The notes under the pieces are model-generated. The model saw only the letters and a list, made by a program, of their open reading frames with translations, ran no database searches and had not been told where the DNA came from. Positions 40,541-50,785 of a stretch of DNA of 64,000 bases are shown in pieces (the first letter of the stretch is position 1; each line of letters starts with the position of its first letter). This DNA comes from Citrobacter sp. FP75 (GTDB taxonomy: Bacteria; Pseudomonadota; Gammaproteobacteria; Enterobacterales; Enterobacteriaceae). The stretch is from the NCBI RefSeq assembly GCF_018342065.1, contig NZ_JAFDOE010000005.1, positions 248,001 through 312,000 on the forward strand, read 5' to 3'. The translations under genes and the position numbers were made by a program.

Positions 40541-40618
40541 TTCTGCTGCTCTCCTTCTTCTCTGTGTTACTATAAAAGCAGTCCCCTTCTCGGTTGTTGT
40601 TCAGTATTGAGAAACATT

Positions 40619-41158
40619 ATGCCCTGCAAAGTTTTGACTCCAGACGTCATCGGTATTGACGCCTTATTACACGACCACAACGCGGTGCTGGCAAAGTCAG
40701 CATCTGGCGCGGTGGCCGTTTTCGCCAATAATGTGCCCGCCTTTTACGCAGTAACCCCTGCCAGGTTGGCTGAGCTATTGGCGCTTGAAGAAAAGCTGTC
40801 ACGCCCGGGAAGCGATGTAACATTGGATGCGCAGTTTTATGAAGAGCCTCAGGCGGTACCTGTTGCCATACCTATGGGGAAATTTCCAATGTACGCTGAC
40901 TGGCAGCCCGATGCTGACTTTCAGCGCCAGGCCGCCTTGTGGGGCGTAGCGCTCAGAGAACCGGTTACCGCCGAAGAACTGGCCTCATTTGTCGCCTACT
41001 GGCAGGCCGAAGGCAAAGTCTTTCACCATATTCAGTGGCAGCAAAAACTCGCGCGCAGCATCCAGATTGGCCGGGCCAGCAATGGCGGAATGCCGAAGCG
41101 CGATGTGAACAGTGTCAGCGAACCTGACAGCCATATTCCACCGGGTTTTAGAGGATAA
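40619..41158 (+). CDS. dnaT: Primosomal protein DnaT (protein i)
   Basis: The ATG at 40619 ([16 protein letters not shown]) gives 179 residues, the E. coli length. The C-terminal half has the DNA-binding segment [16 protein letters not shown] and ends [16 protein letters not shown]. It takes part in PriA/PriB-dependent restart, delivering DnaB-DnaC. It lies 2 bp before dnaC. Confidence 0.96.
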   Translation: MPCKVLTPDVIGIDALLHDHNAVLAKSASGAVAVFANNVPAFYAVTPARLAELLALEEKLSRPGSDVTLDAQFYEEPQAVPVAIPMGKFPMYADWQPDADFQRQAALWGVALREPVTAEELASFVAYWQAEGKVFHHIQWQQKLARSIQIGRASNGGMPKRDVNSVSEPDSHIPPGFRG

Positions 41159-41160
41159 CG

Positions 41161-41898
41161 ATGAAAAACGTTGGCGACCTGATGAAACGTCTGCAAAAAA
41201 TGATGCCGCCCAATGTCGAGCCCGCATTCAAAACGGGCGAGGAACTGCTGGCGTGGCAAAAAGAACAGGGTGAAATTCGTGCCGCGGCGCTGGCGCGCGA
41301 GAACCGGGCCATGAAAATGCAGCGCACGTTCAACCGCTCCGGTATCCGCCCACTGCACCAGAACTGCTCGTTTGAGAACTATCGGGTCGAGTGCGAAGGA
41401 CAAATGAACGCCCTGAGCAAAGCCCGTCAGTACGTTGAAGAGTTTGACGGCAACATCGCCAGCTTTATCTTCTCCGGCAAACCCGGCACCGGAAAAAACC
41501 ATCTGGCCGCCGCCATCTGCAACGAACTGTTGCTGCGCGGCAAGTCGGTGCTGATCATTACCGTGGCTGACATCATGTCGGCGATGAAAGAGACGTTCAG
41601 CAATCGTGAAACCAGCGAAGAGCAGTTGCTCAACGATCTCAGCAACGTGGATCTGCTGGTGATCGACGAGATCGGCATGCAGACCGAATCCCGCTATGAA
41701 AAAGTGATCATCAATCAGATCGTCGATCGTCGTTCTTCCTCCAAGCGCCCGACCGGCATGCTGACCAACAGCAATATGGATGAAATGAACAAACTGCTGG
41801 GTGAGCGCGTGATGGATCGTATGCGACTCGGCAATAGCCTGTGGGTGATTTTTAACTGGGAAAGCTATCGCAGCCGCGTAACCGGCAAAGAGTATTAA
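41161..41898 (+). CDS. dnaC: DNA helicase loader DnaC
   Basis: A 245-residue AAA+ protein. The N-terminal helicase-binding region (1-50) precedes Walker A SGKPGTGKNHLA (K112) and Walker B LLVIDEIG. RMRLGNSLWVIFNWESYR is the C-terminal motif. It loads DnaB at origins and restart forks. It is second in dnaT-dnaC and 2 bp from dnaT. Confidence 0.97.
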   Translation: MKNVGDLMKRLQKMMPPNVEPAFKTGEELLAWQKEQGEIRAAALARENRAMKMQRTFNRSGIRPLHQNCSFENYRVECEGQMNALSKARQYVEEFDGNIASFIFSGKPGTGKNHLAAAICNELLLRGKSVLIITVADIMSAMKETFSNRETSEEQLLNDLSNVDLLVIDEIGMQTESRYEKVIINQIVDRRSSSKRPTGMLTNSNMDEMNKLLGERVMDRMRLGNSLWVIFNWESYRSRVTGKEY

Positions 41899-41960
41899 GA
41901 CCATTCCTAACATCAGCAGCGCTATACTGCGTTGAAAAGGCATAACACGAGTTGCATATA

Positions 41961-42449
41961 ATGATAAAAACGACCAAACGTCTGCTGTGCTGTGCGGTTG
42001 CCGCCAGCACGCTTCTCTCCACCAGCGTTTTCGCTGCCTCCTGGCAGGATTCGCTCTCCAGCGCGGCTGGCGAACTGAGTAAGCAAAGTGCTGGCTCACA
42101 GGGCAGCACCTCACTCTCGTCCCTGACCAGCCTGCTGGGCAGCAATCAGTCGCTCACCTCAAACAGTATGAATAACGCGGCCGGGATTCTGGAGTATTGT
42201 GCAAAACAGAAACTCGCCTCAGTGACCGATACCGAAAACGTCAAAAATCAGGTGCTGGACAAACTAGGCCTGGGCACGACGGAGCAGAAAAAAGATACCA
42301 ACTACCTGGACGGTATTCAGGGCCTGCTCAATGCCAAAGATGGTCAACAGCTTAACCTGGACACGATTGGTAACAGCTCGCTGGCGAAGCAGGTAAAAAC
42401 CAAGGCCTGCGATCTGGTATTAAAACAGGGTATGAACTTCATTTCCTGA
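41961..42449 (+). CDS. yjjA: DUF2501 exported protein YjjA
   Basis: A 162-residue protein with a signal peptide ending TSVFA (residue 25). The mature part is Ser/Gly rich at first (about 30-65), then shows the DUF2501 pattern NNAAGILEYCAKQKL...ACDLVLKQGMNF with two Cys that may pair. The function is unknown. It follows dnaC by 62 bp. Confidence 0.88.
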   Translation: MIKTTKRLLCCAVAASTLLSTSVFAASWQDSLSSAAGELSKQSAGSQGSTSLSSLTSLLGSNQSLTSNSMNNAAGILEYCAKQKLASVTDTENVKNQVLDKLGLGTTEQKKDTNYLDGIQGLLNAKDGQQLNLDTIGNSSLAKQVKTKACDLVLKQGMNFIS

Positions 42450-42457
42450 GGCTCTAC

Positions 42458-42482
42458 ATGCCGCGTATAACCTGCGCGGCAT
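42458..42482 (+). terminator. Hairpin after yjjA
   Basis: ATGCCGCG/GCGCGGCAT arms surround a short loop 8 bp after the stop. There is no T-run, so it may be only a protective stem. Confidence 0.4.
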
Positions 42483-42681
42483 CAATTGGCTTACTCCATT
42501 ACATTCACACATCAAATGACCAGTAATTCCCCCGCAAAAAACACGCATATCTAAACCAATTCTGAATAACAACGTAATTAAATGTCACTACAATTGCAGC
42601 AATATAACAACGCTATTACATTGTACTGTCCAGAAATGATTAGCCTGCCAGGCATATGCCCGGCTTACTGAGGATCGTCCG

Positions 42682-44973
42682 TTGTCTGAATTATTCTCCA
42701 TCACTCTGTTTCTCGCTTCGGTACTGATTTACGCCTGGAAAGCGGGTCGCAACACCTGGTGGTTTGCCGCCACGTTAACGGTGCTGGGGATTTTTATTGT
42801 CCTGAATATCACGCTGTATGCCAGCGACTATTTCACCGGCGATGGCATCAACGACGCGGTGCTATACACGCTGACCAACAGCCTGACTGGCGCGGGCCTT
42901 GGCAAATATGTTCTACCAGGCGTCGGGATTGCACTGGCGCTGGCCGCAGTCTTTGGCGCACTGGGTTGGGTACTTCGCCGCCGTCGCCACCATCCTCATC
43001 ACGTTGGCTACAGCCTGCTGGCGTTGGTGCTGGCTCTGGCTTCCGTCGATGCCAGCCCGGCATTTCATCAGATAACCGAACTGGTGAAATCCCAGTCGCG
43101 CGATGGCGATCCGGACTTCGCGGCATATTACAAAGAGCCGTCGAAAACCATTCCCAACCCGAAGCTGAACCTGGTGTATATCTACGGCGAAAGCCTCGAA
43201 CGAACCTATTTTAACAATGACGCGTTCCCGGACCTGACCCCGGAACTCGGCGCATTAAAAAGCGAAGGAATGGATTTCAGCAATACCATGCAGCTGCCGG
43301 GCACGGATTACACCATCGCTGGCATGGTCGCCTCGCAGTGCGGCATTCCGCTGTTTGCCCCGTTTGAAGGTAACGCCTCAGCGTCGGTTTCCAGCTTCTT
43401 CCCAAACAATATTTGCCTCGGCGATATCCTGAAGAACTCCGGCTACCAGAACTACTTTGTGCAGGGCGCAAATCTGCGCTTTGCCGGGAAAGACGTGTTC
43501 CTGAAATCCCACGGTTTTGATCATCTGTACGGCGCAGAAGAGTTAAAAAGCGTGGTTGCGGACCCGGCTTATCGTAACGACTGGGGTTTTTACGACGACA
43601 CGGTGCTGGACGAAGCGTGGAAAAAATTCGAAGCACTTTCGCGCTCGGGCCAACGTTTTTCACTGTTTACCCTGACGGTAGACACGCATCACCCGGATGG
43701 GTTTATCTCACGTAGCTGCAACCGTAAACGCTATGACGTCGATGGAAAGATAAACCTGTCGTTTAGCGCCGTCAGCTGCAGCCAGGAAAACATCGCCGAA
43801 TTTATCAATAAAATCAAAGCCTCACCGTGGTTTAAAGACACCGTGATCGTGGTTTCTTCCGATCATCTGGCGATGAACAACACCGCATGGAAGTACCTGA
43901 ACAAGCAGGATCGCAACAACCTGTTCTTCGTGCTGCGCGGCGACAAGCCGCAGCAGGAGACGCTGGCGGTGAAGCGCAACACCATGGATAACGGCGCGAC
44001 CGTCCTGGATATTCTCGGCGGCGATAACTTTATCGGTCTCGGACGCAGCAGCTTGTCGAGCGAGTCGGTGTCAGAAGTGTTCCTGAACATCAAAGAAAAA
44101 ACGTTGGCCTGGAAGCCCGATATTATTCGTCTGTGGAATTTCCCCAAAGAGATGAAAGCGTTCACCGTCGACAGAGACAAAAGTATGATCGCTTTCTCCG
44201 GCAGCCATTTCCGCCTGCCGCTGCTACTGCGCGTGTCGGACAAACGCGTTGAGCCGCTGCCGGAAAGTGAATACTCTGCCCCACTGCGCTTCCAACTGGC
44301 TGATTTCGCCCCGCGCGATAACTTTGTCTGGATCGACCGCTGCTACAAAATGGCCCAGCTGTGGGCGCCGGAACTGGCGCTCTCTACCGACTGGTGCGTA
44401 TCGCAAGGACAACTGGGCGGGCAGCAAATCGTGCAGCACGTCAATAAAGCCAAATGGCAAGGTAAAACCACATTTAAAGATACGGTGATCGACATGGAAC
44501 GCTACAAAGGTAACGTCGATACGCTGAAAATTGTCGATAACGACATTCGCTACAAAGCCGACAGCTTCATCTTTAACGTGGCCGGCGCGCCGGAAGAGGT
44601 GAAACAGTTTAGCGGGATTTCACGCCCCGAATCCTGGGGACGCTGGTCCAACGCGCAGCTGAGTGAAGAGGTAAAAATCGAATACAACGCGCCGTTGCCA
44701 AAGAAATTCGATCTGGTGATCACCGCTAAAGCCTTCGGTGACAACGCCAATCGCCCTATCCCGGTACGCGTCGGCAACGAAGAACAAACGCTGGTGTTAA
44801 GCCATGATGTCAGCACCACCACGCTGCATTTTGATAACCCGGCAGACGCCGACACGCTGGTCATTGTCCCGCCCGATCCCATCGCCACCAACGAGGGCAA
44901 CATTCTGGGCCACTCACCGCGTAAGCTGGGGATCGGGATGGTTGAAATCAAAGTCGTGGACGTGCAAGGGTAA
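42682..44973 (+). CDS. opgB: Phosphoglycerol transferase OpgB (MdoB)
   Basis: A TTG start at 42682, with GAGGA 8 bp upstream, gives 763 residues beginning [18 protein letters not shown]. Four N-terminal membrane helices (about 4-20, 25-45, 75-97, 108-124) precede a periplasmic sulfatase-like domain with [11 protein letters not shown], the nucleophile region [17 protein letters not shown] and VVSSDHLAM. It moves phosphoglycerol onto osmoregulated periplasmic glucans. Confidence 0.96.
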   Translation: MSELFSITLFLASVLIYAWKAGRNTWWFAATLTVLGIFIVLNITLYASDYFTGDGINDAVLYTLTNSLTGAGLGKYVLPGVGIALALAAVFGALGWVLRRRRHHPHHVGYSLLALVLALASVDASPAFHQITELVKSQSRDGDPDFAAYYKEPSKTIPNPKLNLVYIYGESLERTYFNNDAFPDLTPELGALKSEGMDFSNTMQLPGTDYTIAGMVASQCGIPLFAPFEGNASASVSSFFPNNICLGDILKNSGYQNYFVQGANLRFAGKDVFLKSHGFDHLYGAEELKSVVADPAYRNDWGFYDDTVLDEAWKKFEALSRSGQRFSLFTLTVDTHHPDGFISRSCNRKRYDVDGKINLSFSAVSCSQENIAEFINKIKASPWFKDTVIVVSSDHLAMNNTAWKYLNKQDRNNLFFVLRGDKPQQETLAVKRNTMDNGATVLDILGGDNFIGLGRSSLSSESVSEVFLNIKEKTLAWKPDIIRLWNFPKEMKAFTVDRDKSMIAFSGSHFRLPLLLRVSDKRVEPLPESEYSAPLRFQLADFAPRDNFVWIDRCYKMAQLWAPELALSTDWCVSQGQLGGQQIVQHVNKAKWQGKTTFKDTVIDMERYKGNVDTLKIVDNDIRYKADSFIFNVAGAPEEVKQFSGISRPESWGRWSNAQLSEEVKIEYNAPLPKKFDLVITAKAFGDNANRPIPVRVGNEEQTLVLSHDVSTTTLHFDNPADADTLVIVPPDPIATNEGNILGHSPRKLGIGMVEIKVVDVQG

Positions 44974-44977
44974 AAAA

Positions 44978-45008
44978 AAACAGCGCCCAACACACCCCCG
45001 GGCGCTGC
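44978..45008 (-). terminator. Terminator of lgoD
   Basis: On the minus strand GCAGCGCCC/GGGCGCTG is followed by an uninterrupted run of nine T. It lies between the convergent genes opgB and lgoD; on the plus strand the A-run precedes the stem, so it serves lgoD best. Confidence 0.9.
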
Positions 45009-45020
45009 ATGGCAACCTTA

Positions 45021-46043
45021 TCAGAACGTGATCACGCCTTTAATCAGCTCACGGTTGTTAATCACATCCCGCTCGTAGATTTCTGCAAGCTGGGCAAACG
45101 CATAACGGTGCGTAAGCATCATATCCGCTGTCAGTTTGCCCTCAGACATCAGGCGACCAACTTTGGCGAAGTCTTCCGGCGTAGCGTTGCGACTGCCCAT
45201 CATGGTGGTCTCTTTCTTGTGGAACTCGGGGTCAGAGAACTGCAAGTCACCTTTGAACAACCCAACAAACACAATGCTGCCGCCGTGGCGAATCAAATTC
45301 ACCGTGTTATTCATCGCATGCTGATTCCCCGTCGCATCAATGACTTTTTGCGCCAGCGAACCGTCAAACTGCGCGCGTAGCTGCGCGTCAAAATCTTCAG
45401 CAGAGGGATCGACAACCGGAAGTGCCAGCCGGGAGACCACATGCTCCCGGCGCGCAGGGCTGGTATCCGCCACCACCACCTGAGCACCATCGGCTTTAGC
45501 AATCGCTGCCGCGCCAAGGCCAATCGGCCCCGCCCCCACCACCAGCACCTGCTCACCAGGCGCCACGGCTGCCCGGCGCACCGCATGTGCGCTGATGGCG
45601 TACGGTTCGATCAGCGCCGCCGCCTGCGGGTCAATGCCCTGCGCATCCAGCAGGTTCGTCGCCGGTACGGACAGGTATTCACTGAAACCACCATCCTGAT
45701 GCACACCAATCACCGAAATCTTCTCGCAGCAGTTGGTGCGCCCACTCAGACACGCCGGACACTGCTGACATGCCACGTAAGGAATAACCGCAACCTGCTG
45801 ACCTGTTTTCAGATCCTGTATATTTTCACCTAGCTCGACAACTTCTCCACATATTTCATGGCCTAACACTCTCGGATAGCTGAAAAAAGGTTGATTGCCG
45901 CCCCAGGCATGAATATCGGTGCCACAAATCCCGACGGATTTTATTTTTATTAATGCTTCGCCATTACCCGGAATAGGTATGTTACGTTCTTTCCAGACTA
46001 ATTTTTTAGGTTCCTGGCAAATTAGCGTATTCATCGTAGACAT
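45021..46043 (-). CDS. lgoD: L-galactonate 5-dehydrogenase LgoD
   Basis: A 340-residue zinc-dependent MDR dehydrogenase. Catalytic zinc ligands are C40 in GICGTDIH and the GHEICGE motif. The structural zinc site is CQQCPACLSGRTNCC. The NAD-binding turn is VVGAGPIGLGAA. In E. coli it oxidises L-galactonate to tagaturonate. It is divergent from lgoR over 137 bp. Confidence 0.94.
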   Translation of the reverse strand: MSTMNTLICQEPKKLVWKERNIPIPGNGEALIKIKSVGICGTDIHAWGGNQPFFSYPRVLGHEICGEVVELGENIQDLKTGQQVAVIPYVACQQCPACLSGRTNCCEKISVIGVHQDGGFSEYLSVPATNLLDAQGIDPQAAALIEPYAISAHAVRRAAVAPGEQVLVVGAGPIGLGAAAIAKADGAQVVVADTSPARREHVVSRLALPVVDPSAEDFDAQLRAQFDGSLAQKVIDATGNQHAMNNTVNLIRHGGSIVFVGLFKGDLQFSDPEFHKKETTMMGSRNATPEDFAKVGRLMSEGKLTADMMLTHRYAFAQLAEIYERDVINNRELIKGVITF

Positions 46044-46180
46044 GATTCTGCTCTCCTGTTTTTTGTTGCCTCAGATATTGATGAAAATAAAAATACCGGC
46101 GCAAGCAGAAACATAATCTGTGAAATCCACCGCATAAAAATGTTTTAAATCGGGTTTTAATGGGCAAAAAAGGAGACACC

Positions 46181-47095
46181 ATGAGCCGTTCACAGAACCT
46201 GCGCCATAATGTGATCAACCAGATAATTGATGACATGGCACGGGGTCATATTCCTTCTCCTCTCCCCTCGCAAAGCGCGCTGGCAGAGATGTACAACATC
46301 AGTCGCACCACCGTACGCCATATGTTGAGCCATTTAGGTGAGTGCGGTGTGTTAACGCAGGTGGGCAGCCACTACGTGATCGTACGTAAACCCGATCATG
46401 ACGACGGCTTTGACTGCACCGCGGCCTCAATGACCGAGCAAAATCGCATTTTTGAGCAGGCCTTTTTCACCATGATTAACCAGCGCCAGCTGCGTGCGGG
46501 TGAGAGTTTCTCCGAGTTGCAGCTTGCCAGAACGGCGGGCGTCAGTCCGGTCGTTGTGCGGGAATATCTTTTAAAATTCGAACGTTACAATCTGATTAAA
46601 AACGAAAAACGCGGTCAGTGGAGCATGAAGCAGTTTGATCAGGCCTACGCCGAGCAGTTGTTTGAACTGCGAGAAATGTTGGAAACGCATTCCCTGCAGC
46701 ATTTCCTGAACCTGCCCGACGACGACCCACGCTGGCTGCAGGCCAAAACGCTGCTTGAGCGCCACCGGACGCTGCGCGACAGCATCGGCAGTAGCTTTCG
46801 TATGTTCTCGCAATTAGATCGAGAGTTCCACGCTCTGCTGCTCTCCGCCGCTGATAATATATTTTTTAATCAATCACTTGAAATCATCTCTGTCATTTTC
46901 CACTTCCACTATCAGTGGGACGAAAGCGATCTCAAGCAGCGCAATATCATTGCCATTGATGAACATATGACCATTCTCAGCGCACTGATCTGCCGCAGCG
47001 ACCTGGATGCCACCCTGGCACTGTGTAACCATTTGAATTCAGCCAAACAATCGATGATTCGCTCCATTAACCAAACCAGTGACAGCACGCATTAA
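46181..47095 (+). CDS. lgoR: GntR-family regulator LgoR
   Basis: The ATG at 46181 with AAGGAG upstream gives 304 residues. An N-terminal winged helix (PLPSQSALAEMYNISRTTVRHMLSHL) is followed by a second wHTH-like region (FSELQLARTAGVSPVVVREYLL) and an FCD ligand domain. The duplicated HTH is unusual for GntR regulators but typical of LgoR. It regulates L-galactonate use. Confidence 0.93.
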   Translation: MSRSQNLRHNVINQIIDDMARGHIPSPLPSQSALAEMYNISRTTVRHMLSHLGECGVLTQVGSHYVIVRKPDHDDGFDCTAASMTEQNRIFEQAFFTMINQRQLRAGESFSELQLARTAGVSPVVVREYLLKFERYNLIKNEKRGQWSMKQFDQAYAEQLFELREMLETHSLQHFLNLPDDDPRWLQAKTLLERHRTLRDSIGSSFRMFSQLDREFHALLLSAADNIFFNQSLEIISVIFHFHYQWDESDLKQRNIIAIDEHMTILSALICRSDLDATLALCNHLNSAKQSMIRSINQTSDSTH

Positions 47096-47216
47096 GAACG
47101 GATAAAAAACAGTAAACCACTACCGGGAGCACGATTTTATAAAAATAAAAACGCCAGAAAAAAACCTCTTGCCTATGCTCACGCTAAGTCGACTGCATTA
47201 AAAACTTTTGTGAGCG

Positions 47217-47240
47217 GTGATGAATAAATTGATTTATCAC
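47217..47240. promoter_or_regulatory. Palindrome upstream of lgoT (candidate operator)
   Basis: GTGATGAAT and ATTTATCAC form 9 bp arms (8 of 9 pairing) around a 6 bp spacer, 70 bp before lgoT. It may bind LgoR or CRP. The rest of the 214 bp lgoR-lgoT gap shows no other clear element. Confidence 0.4.
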
Positions 47241-47309
47241 TGGTATTTTTTCAATACAGCATGGCCTGGCGCTGTGTAAAAATAAATTATTGAGGTTCAG
47301 GAGTCCGGC

Positions 47310-48671
47310 GTGGAAAAAAATAATATTACCCTCGACCCGAGTTCTTCGTTTGGCACCTCGTCATCTGCGGATATTAATGTTCCGCCAGACGGCATGGTGC
47401 AACGCAGCAGTCGAATAAAGCGCATTCAGACCACAGCAATGATTTTATTATTTTTTGCTGCGGTCATTAATTATCTCGACCGCAGTTCACTGTCGGTAGC
47501 AAACTTAACGATTCGTGAAGAACTGGGGCTAAGCGCCACACAAATCGGCATCCTGCTGTCTGTGTTCTCTCTCGCTTACGGCATTGCACAACTGCCCTGC
47601 GGCCCGCTGCTGGATCGTAAAGGCCCACGTATTATGCTGGGGCTTGGCATGTTCTTCTGGTCGCTGTTTCAGGCGATGTCCGGCATGGTGCACACCTTCA
47701 CTCAGTTTGTGCTGGTACGTATCGGGATGGGAATTGGTGAAGCGCCAATGAACCCGTGCGGCGTGAAGGTGATCAACGACTGGTTTAACATCAAAGAACG
47801 CGGTCGCCCGATGGGATTATTCAACGCCGCCTCGACCATCGGTGTCGCCATTAGCCCGCCAATTTTGGCTGCCATGATGCTGGTGATGGGCTGGCGCGGG
47901 ATGTTCATTACCATTGGTGTGCTGGGCATTTTCCTCGCCATCGGCTGGTATATGCTGTATCGCAACCGTGAGCAGATTGAACTGAGCGCCACTGAACAGG
48001 CATACCTGAACGCCGGTAGCGTCAATGCCCGCCGCGATCCGCTGAGTTTTGCCGAATGGCGCAGCCTGTTCCGCAACCGTACCATGTGGGGCATGATGCT
48101 GGGCTTTAGCGGCATCAACTACACCGCATGGTTGTATCTGGCCTGGCTGCCGGGTTATCTGCAAACGTCCTACAATCTGGATTTAAAAAGCACCGGATTA
48201 ATGGCGGCGATCCCGTTCCTGTTTGGCGCAGCCGGCATGTTGATTAACGGTTTTGCCACCGACTGGCTGGTGAAAGGCGGCATGGCGCCAATTAAGAGTC
48301 GTAAGATTTGTATTATTGCCGGGATGTTCTGTTCTGCTGCATTCACCTTCGTAGTCCCGCAGGCGACAACGTCGATGGCCGCAGTGTTACTGATTGGGAT
48401 GGCGCTGTTCTGTATCCACTTCGCCGGAACGTCCTGCTGGGGTCTGATCCACGTTGCGGTGGCTTCGCGCATGACCGCCTCCGTGGGCAGTATCCAGAAC
48501 TTTGCCAGCTTTATCTGTGCGTCGTTCGCACCGATCGTCACCGGATTCATTGTTGATACCACCAACTCTTTCCGTCTGGCACTGATTATCTGTGGCTGCG
48601 TGACGATGGTCGGGGCGTTCGCTTATATCTTCCTGGTCCGCCAGCCCATCAGCGACCCGCGTCAGGAGTAA
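47310..48671 (+). CDS. lgoT: L-galactonate transporter LgoT (MFS)
   Basis: A 453-residue major facilitator of the anion:cation symporter type. A hydrophilic N-terminal extension of about 45 residues precedes 12 predicted helices. The signature YLDRSSLSVAN lies after the first helix, and LLDRKGPRIML in the loop between helices 2 and 3. It imports L-galactonate. It is the same length as the E. coli protein. Confidence 0.94.
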   Translation: MEKNNITLDPSSSFGTSSSADINVPPDGMVQRSSRIKRIQTTAMILLFFAAVINYLDRSSLSVANLTIREELGLSATQIGILLSVFSLAYGIAQLPCGPLLDRKGPRIMLGLGMFFWSLFQAMSGMVHTFTQFVLVRIGMGIGEAPMNPCGVKVINDWFNIKERGRPMGLFNAASTIGVAISPPILAAMMLVMGWRGMFITIGVLGIFLAIGWYMLYRNREQIELSATEQAYLNAGSVNARRDPLSFAEWRSLFRNRTMWGMMLGFSGINYTAWLYLAWLPGYLQTSYNLDLKSTGLMAAIPFLFGAAGMLINGFATDWLVKGGMAPIKSRKICIIAGMFCSAAFTFVVPQATTSMAAVLLIGMALFCIHFAGTSCWGLIHVAVASRMTASVGSIQNFASFICASFAPIVTGFIVDTTNSFRLALIICGCVTMVGAFAYIFLVRQPISDPRQE

Positions 48672-48678
48672 TCCTTTG

Positions 48679-48758
48679 TAGCCCGATGGCAGCAACGCCA
48701 GACCGGGCTACAATACTCTTTCCCGTAGGCCGGATACGCGACAGCGCCATCCGGCATC
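48679..48758. repeat. REP-like repeats between lgoT and tsr
   Basis: GTAGCCCGATGGCAGC...GACCGGGCTAC and GTAGGCCGGATACGCG...GCGCCATCCGGCATC form two REP-type hairpins in the 93 bp between the convergent genes. Confidence 0.8.
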
Positions 48759-48764
48759 ACAGAC

Positions 48765-50429
48765 TTAAAACGTTTCCCAGTTCTCACCAGTATCTGTCAC
48801 CGCAGCTTTACGCGGCTGGGTTGATGCTGATACCGGTTTTGCTGCAGCGACGTCGCGCGCGCGCTTTTGATCGTGCTGAATACGGAACACGGCAACGGCC
48901 TGGGTCAGACGGCTGGCCTGTTCTTCCAGCGCCGCAGCGGCAGCAGCCGACTCTTCCACCAGCGAGGCGTTTTGCTGCGTTACGCGATCCATCTCGGCAA
49001 CGGCCAGACCGACCTGATCAATACCGCGGCTCTGTTCATCAGAAGCGGAGGCGATTTCGCCCATGATATCGGTCACGCGGGTCACCGCATTAACGATCTC
49101 ATCCATGGTTTCACCGGCACTTTCAACCAGCGTTGAACCGACATCCACACGACTGACCGAATCTTCAATCAGACTCTTGATCTCGCGCGCGGCCTGCGCA
49201 CTGCGCTGGGCCAGGTTGCGGACTTCACCGGCAACCACGGCAAAACCACGGCCCTGTTCACCCGCACGCGCCGCTTCTACCGCGGCGTTGAGCGCCAGAA
49301 TGTTAGTCTGGAAAGCAATGCCGTCGATAACGCTAATAATATCGGCAATTTTCTGCGAACTGGAGGCGATGTCACGCATGGTTTGCACCACGTTATCCAC
49401 CACTTTACCGCCTTTCTGCGCCGTTTCAGAAGCACTCAGCGCCAGATGGCTGGCCTGGCGCGCGTTTTCGGCGTTCTGCTTCACGGTTGCCGTCAGCTCT
49501 TCCATGCTGGCTGCGGTTTCCTCGAGAGACGCCGCCTGCTGCTCGGTACGCGAAGAGAGATCGTTATTGCCCATCGCGATTTCACTGGCACCGCTGTAAA
49601 TTGCGTTGGCACCGTTACGCACATCACCCACGGTGCTCATCAGCTCACCCTGCATGTGGCGCAGGCTTTCGGCCAGTTGCCCAATCTCGTTGGAGCCTTC
49701 CACATCGATGCGCTTCACCAGGTCGCCGCTGGCAATATGGCGAATGCTGTCGATCAAACGGTTCATCGGAGAGATAAGGGTCAGTTTGATGCCAAACCAG
49801 ACCGCGATAATTGCCGCCAGTACGGTGATCAGCACAATCACCAGCACCCACATCGCCTGGCTGTAAGAGCTGTTGTTATCGGCAACGGCGATGTCGTACA
49901 GGCGATCGTTCTGTTGCATGTAGCTGATATAGGCTTTCTCAAAACCATCCTGGTAGCTTTGCGTCGGTTGATCAAAGAACGCGTTGATCTTCCCGTCACC
50001 CAGTAACTGGATCAACTCCGCCAGCGCACCGTGGTAGATGTCATAGGTGCGATTGATCTCCTGAAACGCGGCTTCGCTTTGACGCGGATCGCGTGGCAGC
50101 GATTCATACACTGCCCAGTTCTTTTCCGTCAGTTTCAGCGCCGTGCTCGCCACCTGCATCAGTTCCGCCACGGTCGCACCGCTGCCAATATTGCTCTGAT
50201 CCATCATGTAGCGAATACCCGCCCGGTTAAGGGTATTACGTGTTTGCAGCAGTTCAACCCAGGTCCCATTCAGCGCAGACTGCTGCTGGCGAATGGTTTG
50301 CAGAACGGTAAAATTCTCTTTGTCATTCTTCAGTGAGTTAAAGAACAACCCGCCCGAGGCAAGTTGTAAAAGGCCAAACAGCGCCAATACCAGCAGTAAG
50401 CTGGTAACAATCTTCATTCGTTTTAACAT
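48765..50429 (-). CDS. tsr: Methyl-accepting chemotaxis protein Tsr (serine receptor)
   Basis: A 554-residue class MCP. There are two membrane helices (about 10-30 and 192-212), a periplasmic ligand domain between them, HAMP (about 213-265) and a long cytoplasmic hairpin with tip motif [20 protein letters not shown]. The C-terminus NWETF is the CheR/CheB tether. It senses serine and other signals for chemotaxis. A sigma-28 promoter lies upstream. Confidence 0.96.
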   Translation of the reverse strand: MLKRMKIVTSLLLVLALFGLLQLASGGLFFNSLKNDKENFTVLQTIRQQQSALNGTWVELLQTRNTLNRAGIRYMMDQSNIGSGATVAELMQVASTALKLTEKNWAVYESLPRDPRQSEAAFQEINRTYDIYHGALAELIQLLGDGKINAFFDQPTQSYQDGFEKAYISYMQQNDRLYDIAVADNNSSYSQAMWVLVIVLITVLAAIIAVWFGIKLTLISPMNRLIDSIRHIASGDLVKRIDVEGSNEIGQLAESLRHMQGELMSTVGDVRNGANAIYSGASEIAMGNNDLSSRTEQQAASLEETAASMEELTATVKQNAENARQASHLALSASETAQKGGKVVDNVVQTMRDIASSSQKIADIISVIDGIAFQTNILALNAAVEAARAGEQGRGFAVVAGEVRNLAQRSAQAAREIKSLIEDSVSRVDVGSTLVESAGETMDEIVNAVTRVTDIMGEIASASDEQSRGIDQVGLAVAEMDRVTQQNASLVEESAAAAAALEEQASRLTQAVAVFRIQHDQKRARDVAAAKPVSASTQPRKAAVTDTGENWETF

Positions 50430-50460
50430 GTTTTCTCTTTCCGCTAGACAGATGTCAGAA

Positions 50461-50487
50461 TTTTCGGCCTGGAAAGGGAAAACTTTA
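50461..50487 (-). promoter_or_regulatory. Sigma-28 (FliA) promoter of tsr
   Basis: On the minus strand TAAAGTTT, 11 bp, then GCCGAAAA. This matches the FliA consensus TAAAGTTT-N11-GCCGATAA at 15 of 16 positions. It ends 32 bp upstream of the tsr start, as expected for a class 3 flagellar gene. Confidence 0.9.
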
Positions 50488-50570
50488 CGAAATTCGTGCT
50501 AACTGAATCGATCTCAGCATCGACGAATCGTCGATCCCCGCTACTCGCCAGGGATCAAAACGGGTTTATT

Positions 50571-50586
50571 AGTGATCTCAATCACA
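50571..50586. promoter_or_regulatory. CRP site upstream of btsT
   Basis: AGTGATCTCAATCACA agrees with the ideal TGTGATCTAGATCACA at 13 of 16 positions. It lies 200 bp before btsT, whose E. coli counterpart is known to depend on CRP. Confidence 0.75.
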
Positions 50587-50611
50587 TAATCATCCCCACT
50601 TACCGGCCCCA

Positions 50612-50641
50612 GGAACCGCTTGCTGACACTTGGGACCGCTT
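50612..50641. promoter_or_regulatory. Direct repeat upstream of btsT (candidate BtsR site)
   Basis: GGAACCGCTT and GGGACCGCTT begin exactly 20 bp apart, so they face the same side of the helix. In E. coli the LytTR-type regulator BtsR binds a direct repeat upstream of this gene. The match is inferred from arrangement, not from a remembered exact consensus. Confidence 0.45.
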
Positions 50642-50785
50642 AAGCTGACATACAACCACTCACTTATTTACCTTACTTTACGCGCGTAATTGTCTGGCAA
50701 GATCCTCTGCAACATAGCAGTCAATTTATCTCTTCAAACACACGATCAACCTCCCAGCGGCTTCGGCCAATTATTAGGTTTTACT

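Noticed and set aside
50690-50785. N-terminal extension of btsT
   Set aside because: Homology starts at MDTKKIF (50786); the upstream frame lies in the regulatory region.
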